This document shows, piece after piece, positions 16,582 through 26,369 of a DNA stretch of 64,000 bases. Both the position numbers and the translations under genes were made by a program. Under the pieces are notes generated by a model, which was not told where the DNA came from, searched no databases, and saw only the letters and a list, made by a program, of their open reading frames with translations. Each line of letters starts with the position of its first letter. The first letter of the stretch is position 1. The stretch is from Pseudobdellovibrionaceae bacterium (lineage in GTDB: Bacteria > Bdellovibrionota > Bdellovibrionia > Bdellovibrionales > UBA1609), in contig JACKAM010000001.1 in NCBI GenBank assembly GCA_020635075.1, positions 2,046,001 through 2,110,000 on the forward strand, given 5' to 3'.

Positions 16582-18291
16582 ATGGGAACGAATTTCAGGA
16601 AGATCTCAGTTCGAATTGGAATCACGCTGGCAGTTGCCTTTTTGGCTCTGTCATGTACCAAAGTCAATTTTGCCACAGAAGATCCGTCAGGATCGGGCAT
16701 GAACGGTACCGATCCAAATACCGGCGGCTTGGGAGGCGAAGACCCAGGCGGTGGTAGCGGAACTCCCATCGGCGGCGGCAACCCCTTTGAACCTCCTGGC
16801 GGAGGCGGAGGCGGCGGTGGCGGTGGCGGTGGCGGAGGCGGCCTACCTCCTCCGGTAGTTCCTCCTCCCCAGAATATTGGCGAGCCCAATCCCAGTTTGG
16901 GTATCTTTGACTTTGTCAGTGCTGTAAACAAAAATGCCGTTTGGGTGGTGACAAACTATGGTGGCGGAAACAAAGTCTACTTGATCTCGGTAGATCCTCA
17001 GGCCAATTACCCTACGAAGGAGTGGTGGATACCCAATACTCCGACCCATGGTAATCGCACTTATGTGTCCGAAGTGGGACTCATACTTGGTAAGGAAGGC
17101 GGTAAACTATACCGCATTGATCCCGATCACCCGTCTACTCATTCCTTCTCGCCATTTTGGACGATCCCTGGAGCTAAAAGTGACACTCGTTCTTGCACCA
17201 CTTCATTCAAAGTGGGTGACACCTCTTATGTTGGTGTTGCTTGGGAAAGTACGAACGGCAACAGACAGTTCACCCGCATTCCTATTGATCTGACCAAACC
17301 TGAAAAAATGGATTTGGATAAGAAGGAAACAGTGGACCTAGGGGGAACGGCTGTTCTTGGCAATTCGCGCTGGAGTTACAGTTGTTTTATCGACCAGGCA
17401 CGCAACCACTTTTGGTCTGGCTGGTCTTCAAACTCAAGCTTTTTCGGGGTCAACGTAGCGACCATGACAGCGCTTGATCACACTGTACACCCACCAAATA
17501 AGGGGCACACCAATTCCTCATTTGGAACCAAGTTTCTTGATCCAGCCCTTGGCAAAGATGGCTCTTATGCGCTGGCGGGTGACGCCTTTGGTGACGTTCT
17601 CACCGGCTCGGCAATGTACACCTTTGTCCATGAAACCAGAAACAAACTGGTCTATGGCTCTGAAAGTTCAGCTGACAATCTCTTGATTGCCAAGGAAGAG
17701 TGTTTTTCCACGGTCAATGATTGTACGGGTAAGTACGTGTCCGTGAACCTGGAGAACGTAGGCCGCATCGGACCTCTGAGTTCTCTCAATGACGGCCGGA
17801 TTATTGGTATTGTCCGCGGCACCAACTCTCAGGTCTATGTGATTGCTCCGACGAACCCGGAGGACCTAACTCAGCCCATTACCGCGACCAGGATCAAAGA
17901 GGTGGCGGGTAACGCCTATATGTACAACGACTTCACTGGTGGCAGTCTTTTCCCGAAGGAAATTGACCTTCTTGTGGATCTGACAAAGCTTACCGGTTGG
18001 GTAGTGGATAAAATGGTCAAGTCATTGTCCTTCACTTGGACAGCTCAGGCCGGGGGATTCTCCACATGGAAGGGACTCACACTTAAGGCTCGGTGCTATA
18101 AAACCGGGGAAACCCCTCCGGATTTTGCCGAGGTCACGGACATTAAGGATGCGGGACAAACCACCCTTATCAATGTGGACAGCTGCACCAACAAGGTTGT
18201 GGATAAGCTTGAGCTTCAGCTTAGACCCATGACTGGCGCAACAGATTTTACTCGCACCAGCCAGATCAAGATATTTGGTCTACAGCAATAA
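16582..18291 (+). CDS. Large putative lipoprotein with poly-Gly linker
   Basis: 569 residues, function unknown. The signal ends in FLALSC-T, a plausible lipobox at about residue 25. Residues about 30-95 are a Gly/Pro linker with 15 Gly codons in a row (16798-16842) and then a Pro-rich run. The rest (about 105-569) is rich in Gly, Thr, Asn and Trp with a repeated K-V-Y-L-I-S / R-I-D-P type pattern that suggests a beta-propeller-like or other beta-rich surface domain. The tail (about 450-569) looks like a separate beta sandwich. The gene ends 3 bp from the convergent gcdH stop. Confidence 0.6.
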   Translation: MGTNFRKISVRIGITLAVAFLALSCTKVNFATEDPSGSGMNGTDPNTGGLGGEDPGGGSGTPIGGGNPFEPPGGGGGGGGGGGGGGGLPPPVVPPPQNIGEPNPSLGIFDFVSAVNKNAVWVVTNYGGGNKVYLISVDPQANYPTKEWWIPNTPTHGNRTYVSEVGLILGKEGGKLYRIDPDHPSTHSFSPFWTIPGAKSDTRSCTTSFKVGDTSYVGVAWESTNGNRQFTRIPIDLTKPEKMDLDKKETVDLGGTAVLGNSRWSYSCFIDQARNHFWSGWSSNSSFFGVNVATMTALDHTVHPPNKGHTNSSFGTKFLDPALGKDGSYALAGDAFGDVLTGSAMYTFVHETRNKLVYGSESSADNLLIAKEECFSTVNDCTGKYVSVNLENVGRIGPLSSLNDGRIIGIVRGTNSQVYVIAPTNPEDLTQPITATRIKEVAGNAYMYNDFTGGSLFPKEIDLLVDLTKLTGWVVDKMVKSLSFTWTAQAGGFSTWKGLTLKARCYKTGETPPDFAEVTDIKDAGQTTLINVDSCTNKVVDKLELQLRPMTGATDFTRTSQIKIFGLQQ

Positions 18292-18294
18292 GAG

Positions 18295-19464
18295 TTAGCG
18301 GATCGCCGAATGACCGGTGATCTGCTGACCGACAACTAAACGGTGAATATCCTCGGTTCCTTCGTAGGTGTTCACCGTTTCCAAATTCATCATATGACGA
18401 ATGACAGGATACTCATCGATAGTTCCATTGGCACCCAACATATCACGGGCATCGCGAGCCACATCTAGAGCCATACGGCAGTTGTTCATCTTGGCCATGG
18501 ACACCTGCCAGTGTTGCATTTCACCCTTTTCCTTGAGGCGCCCCAATTGCAGCACCAACAACTGACCTTTGGTGATTTCCTGGGCCATTTTGACTAGCTT
18601 TGCTTGAGCTAACTGATAGGACGCCAAAGGCTTGCCATCAAAGATAATCCGCTCACGAGAGTAATTGAGAGCCTCATGGTAACAAGCATTGGCGGCACCC
18701 AATACGCCCCAGGCGATTCCATACCGAGCCTGAGTCAAACACATCAGGGCTCCTTTCAGGCCTTCGACGTTCGGCAGGATGGCGTCTTCTGGAACCACAC
18801 AATCTTCCATGTGCAGTTCACTGGTCACACTCACCCGCAGGGCAAACTTACCCTTCATTTTGGTCGTCGAGAAGCCCGGAGTCTTGGTCTCGACAATAAA
18901 GCCACGAACAACACCATCAAGTTTTGCCCACACTATAGCAATGTCTGAGACACAACCATTGGTAATCCACATTTTGTTGCCATTGAGTTTGTAACCGCCA
19001 GAGACTTTTTCCGCTTTGGTCAACATTCCACCAGGATTAGAACCTGCATCGGGCTCCGTCAGTCCGAAACAACCGATGATTTCACCCTTTGCCAAACGGG
19101 GAAGGTACTTTTGCTTTTGCTCTTCAGATCCAAAGGTCAAAATGGGGTACATCACCAAGGCACCCTGAACGGAACAAAAAGAGCGGATACCAGAATCCCC
19201 TCGTTCCAGCTCCTGAGTCACCAACCCGTAAGCCACCTCACCCAGTCCGGGGCAGTCGTATCCATGAATATTGACACCCAAAAGTCCCATCTCACCAAAG
19301 CGGGAGATCAATTGGGAGGGGAATTCCTCTTTTCGATTGGCTTCCTGAAGAGTGGGAATCACTTCCTCACTTACGAATTCGCGGACCGTGTTGCGAATCA
19401 TGAGTTCTTCTTCGTTCAACAGACTGTCAAAATCCATGTAATTCAACGACTCGTAGGCGGCCAT
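18295..19464 (-). CDS. gcdH: Glutaryl-CoA dehydrogenase (acyl-CoA dehydrogenase family)
   Basis: FAD enzyme that oxidises and decarboxylates glutaryl-CoA to crotonyl-CoA in lysine and tryptophan breakdown. With ATG 19464 (GGAG 7 nt upstream) it has 389 residues. GCFGLTEPDAGSNPGGM and WITNG are the FAD/substrate segments, ARYGIAWGVLGA and LQLGRLKEKG are typical of the glutaryl branch, and the catalytic Glu is in VNTYEGTEDIH. The match to the glutaryl subgroup is good over the whole length as I remember it. The paired CoA-transferase is at 14733. The frame extends upstream to 19551, but without a better site. Confidence 0.9.
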   Translation of the reverse strand: MAAYESLNYMDFDSLLNEEELMIRNTVREFVSEEVIPTLQEANRKEEFPSQLISRFGEMGLLGVNIHGYDCPGLGEVAYGLVTQELERGDSGIRSFCSVQGALVMYPILTFGSEEQKQKYLPRLAKGEIIGCFGLTEPDAGSNPGGMLTKAEKVSGGYKLNGNKMWITNGCVSDIAIVWAKLDGVVRGFIVETKTPGFSTTKMKGKFALRVSVTSELHMEDCVVPEDAILPNVEGLKGALMCLTQARYGIAWGVLGAANACYHEALNYSRERIIFDGKPLASYQLAQAKLVKMAQEITKGQLLVLQLGRLKEKGEMQHWQVSMAKMNNCRMALDVARDARDMLGANGTIDEYPVIRHMMNLETVNTYEGTEDIHRLVVGQQITGHSAIR

Positions 19465-19656
19465 TTTGGACTCCTTTTTTACCCCTTTTGAATAATGAAT
19501 CCGGTGTATCACCGCTCCTCCTCCAATGCAACTAATGGCGACTGATTTCAATAGGTTAGAATTTAAACCACGCGTCCCAAGCTTGGGGCTTTTGCTTGCC
19601 AGCTCCCCTCCCCCAGGAGTAGTTTGAGAGGCTCAATTTCTTGAGGGATTACAGAT

Positions 19657-21867
19657 ATGTACAACCGCGCCCAAGTCGTTGATGAGAACTTCCTTCGCCT
19701 GGTTCGGGAAGCCCATCTTCCCCCGCCGATCACCCACTTCACACCAAGTCAGGTGGGGCTGACAAACGAGGCTCTTTTGGACCTATTTGAATCCCAGGTC
19801 ATGAGCCGTCACTTGGATCTCTTGGCGCGCATTCTCAAAAACACAGGTGAGTGCTATTACACCATTGGCAGTGCAGGTCATGAGGGCAATGCCGTATTGG
19901 GAAAGGCATTTCGCTACACCGATATGGCCTTTCTCCACTACCGAAGTGGCGCTCTCATGATTCAACGATCCAAACAACTCCCTGGCAGCACACCTCTCTA
20001 CGATTTATGCCTGTCATTTCTTGCCTCAAGTGATGACCCTATTGCTGGAGGCCGACACAAGGTATTTGGCAGTAAGCCCCTCAATGTTCCTCCTCAGACC
20101 AGTACCATTGCCTCCCACCTGCCAAAAGCAGTAGGTGCAGCTCTCTCCATAAAACGAGCCCGCGATCTCAACATTGCGAGGGAGCTACCTGACGATGCGG
20201 TAATTTTGTGTAACTTTGGCGATGCCTCGGTTAACCACTCCTCCGCCATGGGGGCCTTCAATACGGCGGGCTGGGTGGCCTACCAGAATGTACCCATGCC
20301 GATCGTCTTGGTCTGTGAGGACAACGGCATTGGCATTTCTGTGCCCACACCCACCAATTGGGTGCAGGAGACCTTTTGCCGAAGACCGGCGATCAACTAT
20401 CTCCAGTGTGACGGCTTGAGTTTGCTCGATAGTTACAAAAAGGCCTGCGAGGCCGAACGCATCGCCCGCATTCGTCGCCAGCCTGTCTTTCTGCACATGA
20501 AAACCGTTCGCCTCCTGGGCCATGCCGGCTCAGATGTGGAAAGCTCCTATCACAGCCTAGCCGACATCGAAAAGGCCGAGTTCAATGATCCTCTTCTCCA
20601 CTCAGCGCGCATCATTATTGAAAATGGCATCGCCAGTGGCGAGGACCTGATTAACATTTACGAAGGCGTCCGCGAGCAGGTTCTCCACGCCGCCAATGGC
20701 GCCCGTCTGCGCCCCTCGCTCGAATCTCCTGACGAAGTTCGAGCGACGGTAACGGCATGCCAGAACCCGCGCATCAGCCCACCTGTTCCACAGGAGTCTG
20801 AAAGGCAGGAACTATTTGGACGGGACTACAACAAAATGGATCAGCCCTTTCACATGGCTAAACTGATTAACATGGGACTTCATGATCTCCTGCTCCAATA
20901 CCCTAACGCTCTTGTCTTTGGTGAGGACGTGGCCGCAAAAGGAGGGGTGTACAATGTCACAGATGGGCTCTTCAAAAAATTTGGCCCCAGACGCGTGTTT
21001 AATTCACCACTAGATGAAACTTCCATTCTTGGAACTGCCATTGGCATGGCCCACAATGGTTTTCTCCCTATTTGCGAAATCCAATTTCTCGCCTACGTTC
21101 ACAATGCCGAAGACCAGATTCGCGGCGAAGCCGCTACTTTGGCTTTCTTCTCACAGGGGCAGTACAACAATCCCATGGTCATTCGTATAGCAGGCCTTGC
21201 CTACCAAAAGGGCTTTGGTGGACATTTTCATAACGACAACTCACTGGCTGTGTTCCGCGATATTCCTGGATTGATAATAGCGGTCCCTTCCAATGGCGCA
21301 GATGCGGTGACCATGATGAGAACCTGTGTGAAAGAGGCCCATGAACATGGACGAGTCGTGGTGTTTATTGAGCCTATCGCGCTTTATATGACCCGGGATC
21401 TAAATCAGGAAGGCGACAAAAAGTGGGCCTCTCCTTATCCCCAACCTGGTGAATCCGTTCCCCTAGGAGAATTTGGCCTTTGGGGTGATGGCGAGGACCT
21501 TCTGATTCTTACTTATGGCAATGGGACTTACTACAGTCGCCAGGCCGAAGAGGAATTGCGTGAGAAACACGGAGTTCAGTCTCGCATCTTGGATTTCCGC
21601 TGGTTGGCACCAGTCGACTGGGACCGAGTGGCCGATGTGGCTCGAAACTATAAGAAGATATTGATCGTCGAGGAGTGCCGCAAAACAGGCTCCTTTAGTG
21701 AGGCTCTCGTCACCGCCCTTGTGGAAAGACTGGAACAAGTGCCACAGATGAAGATTGTGGCCGCCGACGATTGTTTTATTCCTCTAGGAAAAATGGCGGC
21801 TGCTGGACTACCAAAAAAGCCCGAAGTTTTACGTGGCGCTTTGGAATTAATGGGGATGAAGTCGTGA
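19657..21867 (+). CDS. Branched-chain 2-oxoacid dehydrogenase E1, alpha and beta fused
   Basis: The thiamine-diphosphate E1 part of a 2-oxoacid dehydrogenase complex. Residues 1-350 are the alpha half (TIGSAGHEGNAVLGKAF; GDASVNHSS to EDNGIGIS is the ThDP-binding stretch) and about 385-736 the beta half (VFGEDVAAKGGVYNVTDGL, FNSPLDETSILGTAIGMA, ending in the transketolase C domain). Most bacteria encode these as two genes; the single 736-residue chain is a known variant. No E2 or E3 gene is in the window. Branched-chain keto acids are the most likely substrates, but other 2-oxoacids cannot be excluded. Confidence 0.88.
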   Translation: MYNRAQVVDENFLRLVREAHLPPPITHFTPSQVGLTNEALLDLFESQVMSRHLDLLARILKNTGECYYTIGSAGHEGNAVLGKAFRYTDMAFLHYRSGALMIQRSKQLPGSTPLYDLCLSFLASSDDPIAGGRHKVFGSKPLNVPPQTSTIASHLPKAVGAALSIKRARDLNIARELPDDAVILCNFGDASVNHSSAMGAFNTAGWVAYQNVPMPIVLVCEDNGIGISVPTPTNWVQETFCRRPAINYLQCDGLSLLDSYKKACEAERIARIRRQPVFLHMKTVRLLGHAGSDVESSYHSLADIEKAEFNDPLLHSARIIIENGIASGEDLINIYEGVREQVLHAANGARLRPSLESPDEVRATVTACQNPRISPPVPQESERQELFGRDYNKMDQPFHMAKLINMGLHDLLLQYPNALVFGEDVAAKGGVYNVTDGLFKKFGPRRVFNSPLDETSILGTAIGMAHNGFLPICEIQFLAYVHNAEDQIRGEAATLAFFSQGQYNNPMVIRIAGLAYQKGFGGHFHNDNSLAVFRDIPGLIIAVPSNGADAVTMMRTCVKEAHEHGRVVVFIEPIALYMTRDLNQEGDKKWASPYPQPGESVPLGEFGLWGDGEDLLILTYGNGTYYSRQAEEELREKHGVQSRILDFRWLAPVDWDRVADVARNYKKILIVEECRKTGSFSEALVTALVERLEQVPQMKIVAADDCFIPLGKMAAAGLPKKPEVLRGALELMGMKS

Positions 21868-22880
21868 GCGAACAAAGAAAACGCGTTGTTGTCATTTGCC
21901 CTGGAAGGGGAACTTACACCAAAGAAACTCTAGGTTATCTAAAGCCTCACCGCATGAACCAGGTCTCCTTTTTGGCCGACCTGGATCAGAGGCGATCGGC
22001 CGATCAGCAACCGACGGTGAGTGAGCTGGATAATGCCGATCAGTTTTCCACCAATCTTCACACCAAAGGCGAAAATGCCTCAGTCCTCATTTATGCCTGT
22101 TCCTACTGCGATTTTGCCCAACTCGATCGCGATCAGTATGAGGTTGTCGCCATTACCGGCAATTCCATGGGCTGGTATTTGACTCTGGCCATAGCCGGAA
22201 GCCTGGACTGGGAAGGGGCCTACAAAGTCATCAACACCATGGGCTCCATGATGAAGGGTGGGATCGTCGGCGGACAGGTCATTTATCCAATGACCGATGA
22301 GAACTGGCTCCCTGATTATGACCGTATGGAGCTCGTAGAGGGCCTTCTGCGCGAAGCCTATTACATGGAGGAAGTGGAGATTTATCCTTCGATCTTTCTT
22401 GGGGGATACCTAGTTTTTGGTGGTAACAAGCCAGGGCTAGAGTTCCTCATGAAGTCACTTCCCCAGGTCGAACATTTCCCTTTTCAATTGGTCAATCACG
22501 CAGCCTTTCACACCCCACTTTTGCGAGAGACCTCAGAAAAGGCTATGCAACAGATATCCTCATCCCTGTTTGCAAAGCCAAAGATCCCCATGATTGATGG
22601 TCGTGGACATATCTGGAAGCCTTTTTCAACCGAGATTCAGGATCTCTATCACTACACTTTGGGTCACCAAGTCGTTGCACCCTACGATTTTTCAGCTGCT
22701 GTCACCGTGGCACTTAAGGAATTCAATCCCGACCAGTTGATTCTACTTGGTCCAGGTAACACCTTGGGTGGGTCCATCGGGCAGATTCTAGTGCAGAATC
22801 AGTGGAAAGGTATCACCGACAAAGAGAGCTTTTCTACACGCCAGCAACAAAACCCATTTCTCGTGAGTTTGGGCCGATAA
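21864..22880 (+). CDS. FabD-like acyltransferase-fold protein
   Basis: 338 residues from GTG 21864, whose GTGA overlaps the stop of the E1 gene; the longer frame upstream is inside E1. TGNSMGWYLTLAIAG matches the GxSxG nucleophile elbow of malonyl-CoA:ACP transacylases (GHSLGEY), and NHAAFHTPLL lies where the catalytic His region is expected. The Arg that binds malonyl carboxylate is not obvious, so the acyl group may not be malonyl. Coupling to E1 suggests handling of the branched acyl-CoA products, for example for fatty-acid priming; this is inference. Confidence 0.72.
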   Translation: MSEQRKRVVVICPGRGTYTKETLGYLKPHRMNQVSFLADLDQRRSADQQPTVSELDNADQFSTNLHTKGENASVLIYACSYCDFAQLDRDQYEVVAITGNSMGWYLTLAIAGSLDWEGAYKVINTMGSMMKGGIVGGQVIYPMTDENWLPDYDRMELVEGLLREAYYMEEVEIYPSIFLGGYLVFGGNKPGLEFLMKSLPQVEHFPFQLVNHAAFHTPLLRETSEKAMQQISSSLFAKPKIPMIDGRGHIWKPFSTEIQDLYHYTLGHQVVAPYDFSAAVTVALKEFNPDQLILLGPGNTLGGSIGQILVQNQWKGITDKESFSTRQQQNPFLVSLGR

Positions 22881-23067
22881 GTAAGGTGACACTGTTTAAT
22901 TTTTATCGCAATTTGTAGTCTCCTTCCCGCCTTCTGTCCGTCGAAATTTTAAACGCTGTCATATCTTGTACGCTCTAAGCACCACAGCTTCCAGCTGAGC
23001 CGGTGGCATGGTCCCTGCTTTATCTAACCATTGGAAGATTATGCGAAAATATAGAAAGGAGTCTTGA

Positions 23068-23451
23068 ATGAGGCTATTTGCGTTGATCATTCTGTTTCTG
23101 GGGTTTACTGCGTGTACGAGCTCAGGAAAAAAGGAACAGGCCACCAAAGTTGATAAATCTCAAGTAACGGCAGCCAAGAAAGCAGAAGCGAAAGCCGATA
23201 AGAAGGAAAACCTTGAGCGATATACTTGTGTCGTCGGCAAGGATAAGAGGTTGGTCGAAATCGATCGCAGCACAAAAGGCCGCTGCGAAGTCCACTACAC
23301 CAAATTAGGTGACGAGAATAGTGTTGCTTGGGCGCAGGCCACTCCAAGTATTTGCACCGAAGTCTTTGGCCGCATTCGCACCAATATTGAGTCAGCTGGC
23401 TTTGAATGCACACCGAAGGATTCACCAAAAGAGGCGCGCAACGATAGATAA
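23068..23451 (+). CDS. Small Lys-rich lipoprotein
   Basis: 127 residues, function unknown. Signal with lipobox-like GFTAC-T at residues 13-18, then a Lys/Ala-rich spacer (about 20-50) and a short domain with three Cys (YTCVVG, GRCEVHY, SICTEVF) plus a fourth near the end (FECTPK), which could form two disulfides. AGAAAGGAG lies upstream of the ATG. It is followed by a strong terminator and stands alone. Confidence 0.65.
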   Translation: MRLFALIILFLGFTACTSSGKKEQATKVDKSQVTAAKKAEAKADKKENLERYTCVVGKDKRLVEIDRSTKGRCEVHYTKLGDENSVAWAQATPSICTEVFGRIRTNIESAGFECTPKDSPKEARNDR

Positions 23452-23485
23452 AACAAAAAGTAGTATCTGAGATCTTCGAGACAAA

Positions 23486-23517
23486 CAAAAAACCCGCTTC
23501 AAAGAGCGGGTTTTTTG
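23486..23517. terminator. Bidirectional rho-independent terminator
   Basis: A 13-bp stem (23486-23498 with 23505-23517; core ACCCGCT / AGCGGGT) with a 6-nt loop has A runs on the left and T runs on the right, so it terminates transcription from both sides. It lies between the convergent lipoprotein gene (stop 23451) and secreted-protein gene (stop 23547). Confidence 0.9.
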
Positions 23518-23546
23518 TTTTCCGACTATGATAACGACCCTAAGCC

Positions 23547-24224
23547 TCACTCCTCGTAAGCATCCGTGTACAGCACCATGTAGACTTCTGTCTCTGGTGC
23601 CGAGTAGGGAGTCCGGTCTACGAAAAAGACATGATAGGAAGCTCCAGTAAAGGAATCAATCTGGCAACCCCGTGTAAACAGGGGGTCGTTCATTCCGTAA
23701 CCATGACCTTCTTTACGGAACTCCTTGTAAATGGCTGCAAGATTCTCAGCCGCAGGTACGATTTTCTCCAATCCCTTGTCAGCGATAAGTTCTTTAGCCA
23801 CTGACTCAGTTGAGTACTCAGTGGAAAAGCTCTCACATAGATTGGCGGCAGGCCAGGGCAGTTGCTTTTCCAGGTCAGCCAGGATCATCTTTATCGAACG
23901 CCAACCCATGCTGCTATTGCGGCCAATCCACAACTTCTCACCAGCTTTGACCGGAGTCAGCTTGTAAAGGGAAAGATTGGGTGTGAAAAAGCCCGGAGCT
24001 CCACCCCCAGTTTGCAGATCAAGAAACTTCAATAATAGGAGCTCTAGCTTATCGGCATCCGGGGTCGGCACACCACCCTGCTCCAGTGAGTACAAAACGT
24101 TCGCCACCACCTTGACGTTGCCGCCAACGCCCTCACCGGTAAAAGAAAAACTGGTCGGAAGTTTATTTGCTGCCCAGGCCTGGGTGAATCCAAAAGACAG
24201 TGCCAACAATACCAATAGCTTCAT
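23547..24224 (-). CDS. Secreted protein of unknown function
   Basis: 225 residues with a clear signal peptide (cleavage likely after QAWA, residue 18). The mature part is compact and mixed alpha/beta with two Cys (NLCESF, RGCQID) that may pair. Nothing matches a family I know. It stands alone between a bidirectional terminator and the feoB end. Confidence 0.6.
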   Translation of the reverse strand: MKLLVLLALSFGFTQAWAANKLPTSFSFTGEGVGGNVKVVANVLYSLEQGGVPTPDADKLELLLLKFLDLQTGGGAPGFFTPNLSLYKLTPVKAGEKLWIGRNSSMGWRSIKMILADLEKQLPWPAANLCESFSTEYSTESVAKELIADKGLEKIVPAAENLAAIYKEFRKEGHGYGMNDPLFTRGCQIDSFTGASYHVFFVDRTPYSAPETEVYMVLYTDAYEE

Positions 24225-24458
24225 GTGTTCCCCCTGCTATCATGTTTAAAAACAACAGGGAGAAATTAGCTCATTCCGCCCCTCGCCGGGAGCCTGGAGC
24301 CTCAATTGTAAAAGCTTCCCATCAAGTTTGCTTGGCCAACTCCACAATGGGGGCAATTTTGCTGTTTTTGATGCCCAGCAGAGACTGGGCCGCCGTAATT
24401 GGCGGCGGGGTCCCGAGCAAAAAAGCCAGGGAGGCTGTGAAGTGACCCACTTTGGAGG

Positions 24459-26369
24459 CTAGGCGATGCCCATGGCTCTTAGGCCGTTGACGACGACCAC
24501 AGCGGCCAGGTAACCCAAAAGATTAAAGGCCACAAGTTGCACCAATGCAAACTTCCAGCTGCCGGCCTCTTTAGAAGCCACAGCGGTAGTGGAAAGACAC
24601 TGAAGTGCAATCATAAAAAACACAATCAGGCCCATCACCGAAGCAAAGGTGAACAAGGGCGAGCCATCACTATGCTTAGCCTCTGACATGCGGGCGACGA
24701 GTGAGCCTCTCATTGTATCCTCATCATCATCAGCCACACTAAAAACAACCGCCAAGGAGGACACGAACACCTCGCGAGCAGCGAATGCCGAGATCAATCC
24801 AATTCCAACGCGCCAGTCAGCGCCCATGGGACTAAACACGGGCTCAATGGCCTGGCCCAGCTGACCTGCATAACTTTGACTCAGCTTCTGACCATCATCT
24901 TCGGAGGCATAGTTGGGGAAGGTCGTCCCTGCCCACACGATGAGAGCCAAAACAAAAATGACCGGCCCTGCGCGCCTCACATAAGAAGCCGTGCGATCAT
25001 AGGCGCGACGAAGCACTGCCTGCACCACCGGACGACGGTAAACCGGGAGCTCCATCAAAAAGAAGGGCTTCTCCTGAATGTTCAACATCCGGTTACCCAC
25101 AGCGGCGGCAACTGCTCCCACCAAAAGGGCCGCAAAGTAAATGCCTGCCAAAACAAGCCCAGCAATCCACGCGGGTTGCGAGTAAAATAAAAACAAAAGA
25201 AGCAATGCATAGACGGGCAATCGAGCACTACAGCTCATCAGCGGAACGATGAACAATGTGAGCAGTCGCTCCTTGCGGCCACCGATTGACCGGGCGGCCA
25301 TCATCGCCGGCACCGCACAAGCGTGAGCGGATAATAGGGGAACAAATGAGCGCCCACTAAGACCAATTTTGGAAAAGGGCTTATCCATCATGGTCGCAGC
25401 TCGGGCCAAGTATCCGGACTCCTCCAAAAAGGTAATACCCAAAAACAAAATAAAGATCTGCGGCACAAAAACCAATACAGCACCAAAGCTAGCAATCACT
25501 CCGTTGGCAACAAAGTCGGCCCACAGGGCTCCACCACCGGCTTGAAGAACGACATCTGCCAGGTAGCTAAATCCTTCGTCGATGCCATCCATAAAAGGCT
25601 GAGCCAGCCAATAAATGGAAGTAAACAGCCCCGTCATAATTCCCAGGAATAGGGCCAAACCAAAAAATGGGTGGAGAAAAAACCGATCCAACAGTTCCGT
25701 TCTTGCCGCTGCATCTCGCTTACTACGAACCTCAGTGCCTGAAGCCTTAAGGACTTTTCGCGCCAGCTGATCCGACTCGCGAATCACCGACTCGGTCTTC
25801 TCCGCCTGCCAATGGGCCAGACGTTGAGGTTTGAGCTCGCTCAATTCCCTACCCAAGGCCTTGCGCACTTCAGCCATCAGTTCCAAAACGCCGCCACCCA
25901 GACGTCCATCAATGGCAACAACAGGACAGCCTAGCTCCTGAGAAAGTGCGGTGGCGTCCAACTCTTTTCCCTGCTCGCGCAGAAGATCGACCATAGTGAC
26001 AGCAAGAATAACTTTAAAACCAGATTCCACCAACTGCCTGGTGACCAACAAATGCCGAGCCAGCTGGGTGGCATCTGCTACCGATAAAACCAACTCGGCC
26101 GAACCGAATTCCGGATGTTGGTGGAGGGCCTTCACGGCCACTTCTTCATCCAGTGATTTAGGAAAGAGACTGTACACACCGGGGGTGTCCATCAACCGCA
26201 CCGGATCGCCGTAGCGATCGTGACTAGTGCCCATGGAGTAATCTACCGTCGAGCCAGGGTAATTGACCGTGCTATAGCGCAGGCCAGTGAGCCAGTTGAA
26301 CAAAGTTGTCTTACCACTATTCGGTGAGCCGACGAGAGCCACCACTCCAGGATTTAAAGTTGAATGCAC
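24459..26369 (-). CDS. feoB: Ferrous iron transporter FeoB
   Basis: Inner-membrane Fe(II) importer with an N-terminal G domain. 636 residues, at the short end of the family. GSPNSGKTTLFN is G1, NYPGSTVDY the switch region and DTPGVY G3. The G4 site reads TMVD instead of NxxD, so guanine specificity may be weaker. Membrane part: two Gate motifs (SFVPLLSAHACAVPAMMAARS and VPLMSCSARLPVYALL) with the conserved Cys, and about eight helices. It starts at GTG 26369, overlapping the end of feoA by 16 bp. No FeoC is seen. Confidence 0.95.
   Translation of the reverse strand: MHSTLNPGVVALVGSPNSGKTTLFNWLTGLRYSTVNYPGSTVDYSMGTSHDRYGDPVRLMDTPGVYSLFPKSLDEEVAVKALHQHPEFGSAELVLSVADATQLARHLLVTRQLVESGFKVILAVTMVDLLREQGKELDATALSQELGCPVVAIDGRLGGGVLELMAEVRKALGRELSELKPQRLAHWQAEKTESVIRESDQLARKVLKASGTEVRSKRDAAARTELLDRFFLHPFFGLALFLGIMTGLFTSIYWLAQPFMDGIDEGFSYLADVVLQAGGGALWADFVANGVIASFGAVLVFVPQIFILFLGITFLEESGYLARAATMMDKPFSKIGLSGRSFVPLLSAHACAVPAMMAARSIGGRKERLLTLFIVPLMSCSARLPVYALLLLFLFYSQPAWIAGLVLAGIYFAALLVGAVAAAVGNRMLNIQEKPFFLMELPVYRRPVVQAVLRRAYDRTASYVRRAGPVIFVLALIVWAGTTFPNYASEDDGQKLSQSYAGQLGQAIEPVFSPMGADWRVGIGLISAFAAREVFVSSLAVVFSVADDDEDTMRGSLVARMSEAKHSDGSPLFTFASVMGLIVFFMIALQCLSTTAVASKEAGSWKFALVQLVAFNLLGYLAAVVVVNGLRAMGIA

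Noticed and set aside
22959..23147. 62-codon minus-strand frame antisense to the small lipoprotein start
   Set aside because: It overlaps the signal-peptide region of a better supported gene and lacks a start site.
24400..24458. Short AGCC/GGCT hairpin with T run after feoB as terminator
   Set aside because: The stem is only 4 bp and the loop 5 nt; too weak to call.
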